Assembly (NCBI RefSeq): GCF_020831365.1
Contig: NZ_JAJHPV010000004.1
Location: forward strand, 1-64,000
DNA length: 64,000 bases
DNA from: Massilia agrisoli
Lineage (GTDB): Bacteria; Pseudomonadota; Gammaproteobacteria; Burkholderiales; Burkholderiaceae_D
Direction: 5' to 3'
The position numbers and the translations under genes are program-made. A model generated the notes under the pieces. That model was not told the origin of the DNA and ran no database searches. It saw nothing but the letters and a program-made list of their open reading frames with translations. This document shows positions 60,607-64,000 of the stretch, in pieces (position 1 is the stretch's first letter; each line of letters starts with the position of its first letter).

Positions 60607-60999
60607 GTGGCGAACTACAAGAACCTGATCAAGACGGCGGCCAGCTACGGGCTGATCGTCGCAGCCGGGCTCGGTGCTGGCTATGCGGTGAACGTGGTGC
60701 CGGCGATGCTCAAGCCGGCTTATGTGGAGGGCGACTATTCGGCGTATTTCCCGAACGCGCAAACCAAGGTGGTGCTGTACGGGACGTCGTGGTGCCAGTA
60801 CTGCGCGAAAGCGCGCGATTATCTCAAGACGAACAATATTCCCTACGTCGATCTCGATATCGAGCAGTCGGAACAGGCCCGCAGGCAGCACGCCGCGCTG
60901 GGCGGGGGCGGCGTTCCGGTGCTGCTCGTCGGGGACCGCAAGATGACCGGGTTTAACCCGTCAGCCCTGCAGTCGGCAATCAAGGAACTGGGCGGCTGA
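60607..60999 (+). CDS. Membrane-anchored glutaredoxin
   Basis: A 130-residue protein. One N-terminal membrane helix (about 12-30) after a Lys-rich start predicts the glutaredoxin domain outside the cytoplasm. The domain (about 52-130) has the redox motif C63-QY-C66 in TSWCQYC and the cis-Pro loop GGVPVLL. Start GTG 60607 follows AGGGA at 6 nt. Thioredoxin-fold proteins with this topology act in the envelope or cytochrome maturation; the next gene encodes a Cys-rich secreted protein. Confidence 0.85.
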   Translation: MANYKNLIKTAASYGLIVAAGLGAGYAVNVVPAMLKPAYVEGDYSAYFPNAQTKVVLYGTSWCQYCAKARDYLKTNNIPYVDLDIEQSEQARRQHAALGGGGVPVLLVGDRKMTGFNPSALQSAIKELGG

Positions 61000-61091
61000 G
61001 AAGCCCGTTAGCGCATCGAAGGCGGCGCGGACAAGACGGCGCGGCGCCGGTTGCACTTTATCCGTCTATATAAATCAATCGGAGACCAGCA

Positions 61092-61292
61092 ATGAAGAAA
61101 AAACTCGGCCTGTTCCTGTTTTCACTGGCGTTTGGTGCGTCGTTTGCTTATGCCGGCGAATATGATGCGTGCTTCGCTACTTGCGACCTGAAGTACGAAG
61201 ACTGCATTTCCAAAGGCTATATCGATGCGAACTACTGCCGCTGGCGCAAGGACGAGTGCAACCGCGCCTGCGTCGGTGAAACGCTGGATTAA
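61092..61292 (+). CDS. Small secreted protein with symmetric six-cysteine pattern
   Basis: A 66-residue protein with a signal peptide (about 1-21). The mature 45 residues hold six cysteines at 27, 31, 38, 49, 56 and 60. Their spacing, 3-6-10-6-3, is a mirror image, suggesting two helices joined by disulfides in a hairpin. I do not recognise the family. CGGAGACC precedes the ATG and a terminator follows, so it is a real gene. It lies about 90 bp after the glutaredoxin gene on the same strand. Confidence 0.75.
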   Translation: MKKKLGLFLFSLAFGASFAYAGEYDACFATCDLKYEDCISKGYIDANYCRWRKDECNRACVGETLD

Positions 61293-61308
61293 CAGCCAGG
61301 CAGGCCAG

Positions 61309-61343
61309 AAGGCGCGCTGGCGCGATGCCGGCGCGCCTTTTCC
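61309..61343. terminator. Terminator between the Cys6 gene and the PduO gene
   Basis: AAGGCGCGC (61309-61317) and GCGCGCCTT (61331-61339) form a stem followed by TTCCCTT. It serves the rightward small gene. Confidence 0.75.
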
Positions 61344-61344
61344 C

Positions 61345-61899
61345 TTATCCCCGCTTGCGGTCGTTCTGCCACAGGACGTCACTTCCGCCCGCATAGCGGT
61401 TCAGCACGCGCGACAGCACGAACATCAGGTCCGACAGCCGGTTCACGTACTGGCGCGGATGCTCGTTGATCTTCTCATCCCTGCCCAGCCTGACGATGCT
61501 GCGCTCGGCGCGGCGGCACACGGTGCGGCATACGTGCGCGAGGGCCGCGGCGCGCGATCCGGCCGGCAGGATGAAGTCCTGCAGCGCCGGCAGGGTGGCG
61601 TTGTACTTCGCCAGCAGGCCGTCGAGGCGCTCGACGTGGACATCGGTGATCAGCTGGTAGCCCGGGATGCACAGTTCACCGCCAAGGTCGAACAGGTCGT
61701 GCTGGATAGAGACCAGCTCCTCGCGCAGGTCGGCCGGCATGTCTTCGCACAGCAGCAAGCCGACGAAGGAGTTGAGTTCGTCCACTTCGCCCAGCGTATT
61801 GATGCGGATGCTGTCCTTTTCGGTGCGGCTGCCGTCGCCGAGTCCTGTAGTGCCGTTGTCGCCGGTGCGGGTGGCGATTTTTGAGAGTCGATTGCCCAT
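61345..61899 (-). CDS. Cob(I)yrinic acid a,c-diamide adenosyltransferase, PduO type
   Basis: A 184-residue ATP:corrinoid adenosyltransferase. The N-terminal ATP site is KIATRTGDNGTTGLGDGSR, and the C-terminal helix carries CRRAERSIVRL and YVNRLSDLMFVLSR, with the conserved Arg and Asn residues of PduO. It makes adenosylcobalamin. The start at 61899 (MGNRLSKIA) fits the family. It is divergent from glcD with about 75 bp between starts. Confidence 0.95.
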   Translation of the reverse strand: MGNRLSKIATRTGDNGTTGLGDGSRTEKDSIRINTLGEVDELNSFVGLLLCEDMPADLREELVSIQHDLFDLGGELCIPGYQLITDVHVERLDGLLAKYNATLPALQDFILPAGSRAAALAHVCRTVCRRAERSIVRLGRDEKINEHPRQYVNRLSDLMFVLSRVLNRYAGGSDVLWQNDRKRG

Positions 61900-61973
61900 G
61901 GTTGTGCCTTGAGTGCAAAAAAGAATAGGCTGAGCATACGACAAAACCGCTGGAATGTGCTTACAATCGCATC

Positions 61974-63455
61974 ATGTCAGCCTCCATACACGTCAATAAC
62001 GAGCGACGCCAGCAAGTCGCCGCCGCCCTGCGTGCCCGCGTGCCCGACCGCTGCATCCTGTCGGACCCGGAAGACACGCGTCCCTACGAGTGCGATGGGC
62101 TGGCCGCCTACCGCCAGCTGCCGATGATCGTCACCCTGCCGGACAATGAAGAGCAGGTGCTGGCGATTTTGAATGTGTGCCGCGAACTGAACGTGCCGAT
62201 CGTGCCGCGCGGCGCGGGTACCGGCCTGTCCGGCGGCGCGCTGCCGATCGCCGATGGCGTGGTGATTTCGACGGCGCGCCTGAACCGCATCGTGCGGGTC
62301 GAGCCGTATGCCCGCCTTGCCGTGGTCCAGCCGGGCGTGCGCAACCTGGCCATCTCGGACGCGGCGGGGTCGTATGACCTGTACTACGCGCCCGATCCGT
62401 CGTCGCAGATCGCCTGCACCATCGGCGGCAACGTGGCCGAGAATTCGGGCGGCGTGCACTGCCTGAAGTACGGCCTGACCGTGCACAACGTGATGCGCGT
62501 GCGCGTCGCGACCATCGATGGCGAGATCATCGAGCTGGGCGGCGAATCGCTCGATTCGCCCGGCCTCGACCTGCTGGCTGTGTTCATCGGCTCGGAGGGC
62601 ATGCTGGGCATCGTCACCGAAGTCACCGTCAAGCTGGTGCCAAAGCCAGCCACCGCGCGGGTCATCATGGCCTCGTTCGACGATGTGGTCACCGGCGGCA
62701 ATGCCGTGGCCAGCGTGATCGCCGCGGGCATCATCCCGGCCGGGCTGGAGATGATGGACCGGACCTCGTCGCGCATGGTCGAACCCTTCGTCAAGGCGGG
62801 CTACGACACCGACGCAGCGGCCATCCTCTTGTGCGAGGCCGACGGCACCAAGCTCGAGGTGGACGAAGAGATCGCCCGCATGACGGCGGTGCTGGAGCAA
62901 GCGGGCGCCAGCGCGATCGCGGTGTCGGAAACCGAGGCGGAGCGCATGCGCTTCTGGTCCGGCCGCAAGAACGCTTTCCCGGCCGCGGGCCGCATCTCGC
63001 CGGACTACTACTGCATGGACGGGACCATCCCGCGCAAGAACCTGGCCCAGGTACTGATCGGCATCGAGCAGATGGAAACCACCTACGGCCTGCGCTGCGC
63101 CAACGTGTTCCACGCCGGTGACGGCAACCTGCATCCGCTGATCCTGTTCGATGCGAACAAGCCGGGCGAATTCGAGCGCGCCGAGGCCTTCGGCGCGGCC
63201 ATCCTGGCGCTGTGCGTGGAAGTGGGCGGCACCATCACCGGCGAGCACGGTGTCGGCATGGAGAAGATCAATTCGATGTGCGTGCAGTTCACGCGCGAGG
63301 AACTCGACGCGTTCTTCGCCGTCAAGCGCGCGTTTGACGTGCCGATGCTGCTCAACCCGGACAAGGCGATTCCGACACTTAACCGATGCGCCGAATTCGG
63401 CAAGATGCGCGTCAGCGGCGGCGTGCTGCCGTTCGCTAACCTGCCGCGCTTCTGA
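61974..63455 (+). CDS. glcD: Glycolate oxidase FAD-binding subunit GlcD
   Basis: A 493-residue FAD-linked oxidase. The PCMH FAD-binding domain has PRGAGTGLSGGALP and GGNVAENSGGVHCLKYG; the C-terminal cap has the GDGNLHPLILFD metal or substrate motif and GTITGEHGVGMEK. With GlcE and GlcF it oxidises glycolate to glyoxylate at the membrane. D-lactate dehydrogenases share these motifs, but the following glcE supports glycolate oxidase. Confidence 0.95.
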   Translation: MSASIHVNNERRQQVAAALRARVPDRCILSDPEDTRPYECDGLAAYRQLPMIVTLPDNEEQVLAILNVCRELNVPIVPRGAGTGLSGGALPIADGVVISTARLNRIVRVEPYARLAVVQPGVRNLAISDAAGSYDLYYAPDPSSQIACTIGGNVAENSGGVHCLKYGLTVHNVMRVRVATIDGEIIELGGESLDSPGLDLLAVFIGSEGMLGIVTEVTVKLVPKPATARVIMASFDDVVTGGNAVASVIAAGIIPAGLEMMDRTSSRMVEPFVKAGYDTDAAAILLCEADGTKLEVDEEIARMTAVLEQAGASAIAVSETEAERMRFWSGRKNAFPAAGRISPDYYCMDGTIPRKNLAQVLIGIEQMETTYGLRCANVFHAGDGNLHPLILFDANKPGEFERAEAFGAAILALCVEVGGTITGEHGVGMEKINSMCVQFTREELDAFFAVKRAFDVPMLLNPDKAIPTLNRCAEFGKMRVSGGVLPFANLPRF

Positions 63456-64000
63456 TGGGAGCCACTTTGCAGTCGATCGATCAATTGAAAGAACAGGTAC
63501 TGGCGGCAGCGGCTGCGGGCAGCGCATTGCGCATCCGCGGCGGCGGCACCAAGGACTGGTACGGGCAACGCCTTGAAGGACAGGTGCTCGACACCCGCAT
63601 CCACAGCGGCATTGTCGACTACGAGCCGACCGAGCTGGTGATCACGGCGCGCTGCGGCACGCCGCTGGCCGAAATCGAAGCCGCACTGGCCGAGCGCAAC
63701 CAGATGCTGGCCTTCGAGCCGCCGCATTTTGGCATTGGTGCCACCTTTGGCGGCGCCGTGGCCAGCGGCCTGTCCGGCCCGCGCCGTGCCACCAGCGGCG
63801 CGGTGCGCGACTTCGTCCTGGGCGCCACTCTCCTTGACGGCAAAGGCCAGGTGCTCTCGTTCGGCGGGCAGGTCATGAAGAATGTGGCGGGATACGATGT
63901 ATCGCGCCTGCTCGCCGGCTCGATGGGCACCCTTGGCGTGATGCTGGAAATGTCGGTCAAGGTGCTGCCGCGGCCGATACGCGAGACCACGCTGCGCTTT
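63455..64000 (+). CDS. glcE: Glycolate oxidase subunit GlcE (partial at window end)
   Basis: The first 182 codons of a second FAD-binding subunit. ATG 63455 shares its A with the glcD stop (TGATG). Motifs seen are RIRGGGTKDWYG, FGIGATFGGAVASGLSGPRR and GGQVMKNVAGYDVSRL, typical of GlcE. The gene continues beyond the window; glcF is expected next. Confidence 0.93.
   Translation, partial: MGATLQSIDQLKEQVLAAAAAGSALRIRGGGTKDWYGQRLEGQVLDTRIHSGIVDYEPTELVITARCGTPLAEIEAALAERNQMLAFEPPHFGIGATFGGAVASGLSGPRRATSGAVRDFVLGATLLDGKGQVLSFGGQVMKNVAGYDVSRLLAGSMGTLGVMLEMSVKVLPRPIRETTLRF

Overview
The window is a high-GC, densely coded stretch of a betaproteobacterial chromosome. Gene order and protein character fit Burkholderiales, most likely Oxalobacteraceae close to Massilia, Duganella or Janthinobacterium. 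This placement rests on conserved blocks such as rplM-rpsI-argC-bactofilin-erpA-anmK-M23-tyrS-dtd, dusB-fis-purH-ruvCAB, DUF2782-thrB next to polA, and xseB-ispA-dxs. I saw no tRNA, rRNA, CRISPR array, prophage or insertion sequence.

Layout. 0.2-5.4 kb: a leftward operon of an ABC ATPase, a giant ABC permease fused to an M1 aminopeptidase, and a small secreted protein. 5.6-7.9 kb: a Rieske protein without cytochrome partners, a hypothetical gene, coq7 and an OsmC-type gene. 7.9-11.3 kb: a leftward operon of an exported S33 peptidase and a NatAB-like ABC exporter. 11.4-25.9 kb: housekeeping genes for ribosomal proteins, arginine, Fe-S assembly, wall recycling, tRNA charging and proofreading, nucleoid and purine functions, and Holliday-junction processing. 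25.9-32.3 kb: valS and two tandem subtilases. 32.5-37.0 kb: a TPP-riboswitch operon, thiC-thiS-thiG-thiD-thiE. 37.0-41.4 kb: three receiver-domain genes (one with an ANTAR domain) and an M56/BlaR1-like membrane metalloprotease with a long heptad-repeat tail. 41.5-49.0 kb: uvrD, a membrane protein, thrB, DUF2782 and polA. 49.3-55.2 kb: a DUF4382 lipoprotein, a dienelactone hydrolase, a ZIP metal transporter, and a Rieske oxygenase-EamA-sulfurtransferase operon. 55.5-58.6 kb: xseB-ispA-dxs. 58.7-59.6 kb: a stand-alone T6SS amidase effector and immunity pair (Tae4/Tai4). 59.7-64.0 kb: a 2OG-Fe(II) oxygenase, a membrane-anchored glutaredoxin, a symmetric six-cysteine secreted mini-protein, a PduO-type adenosyltransferase and the start of glcDE.

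Intergenic DNA carries three families of extragenic palindromes: GGGCGGATAAGC, CGTCGTTCCCGCG and GGGGTCAGACC types. Several sit as inverted doublets. The GGGGTCAGACC family is notable. Two large, almost perfect palindromes share outer and central modules but carry different 10-bp words that are mirrored exactly in each arm.

The best leads for new biology are these mosaic palindromes, the M56 sensor with a Met-phased heptad tail and no BlaI partner, the orphan Tae4/Tai4 pair, the ZIP gene that appears to start at AUC, and the membrane glutaredoxin beside the symmetric Cys6 protein.
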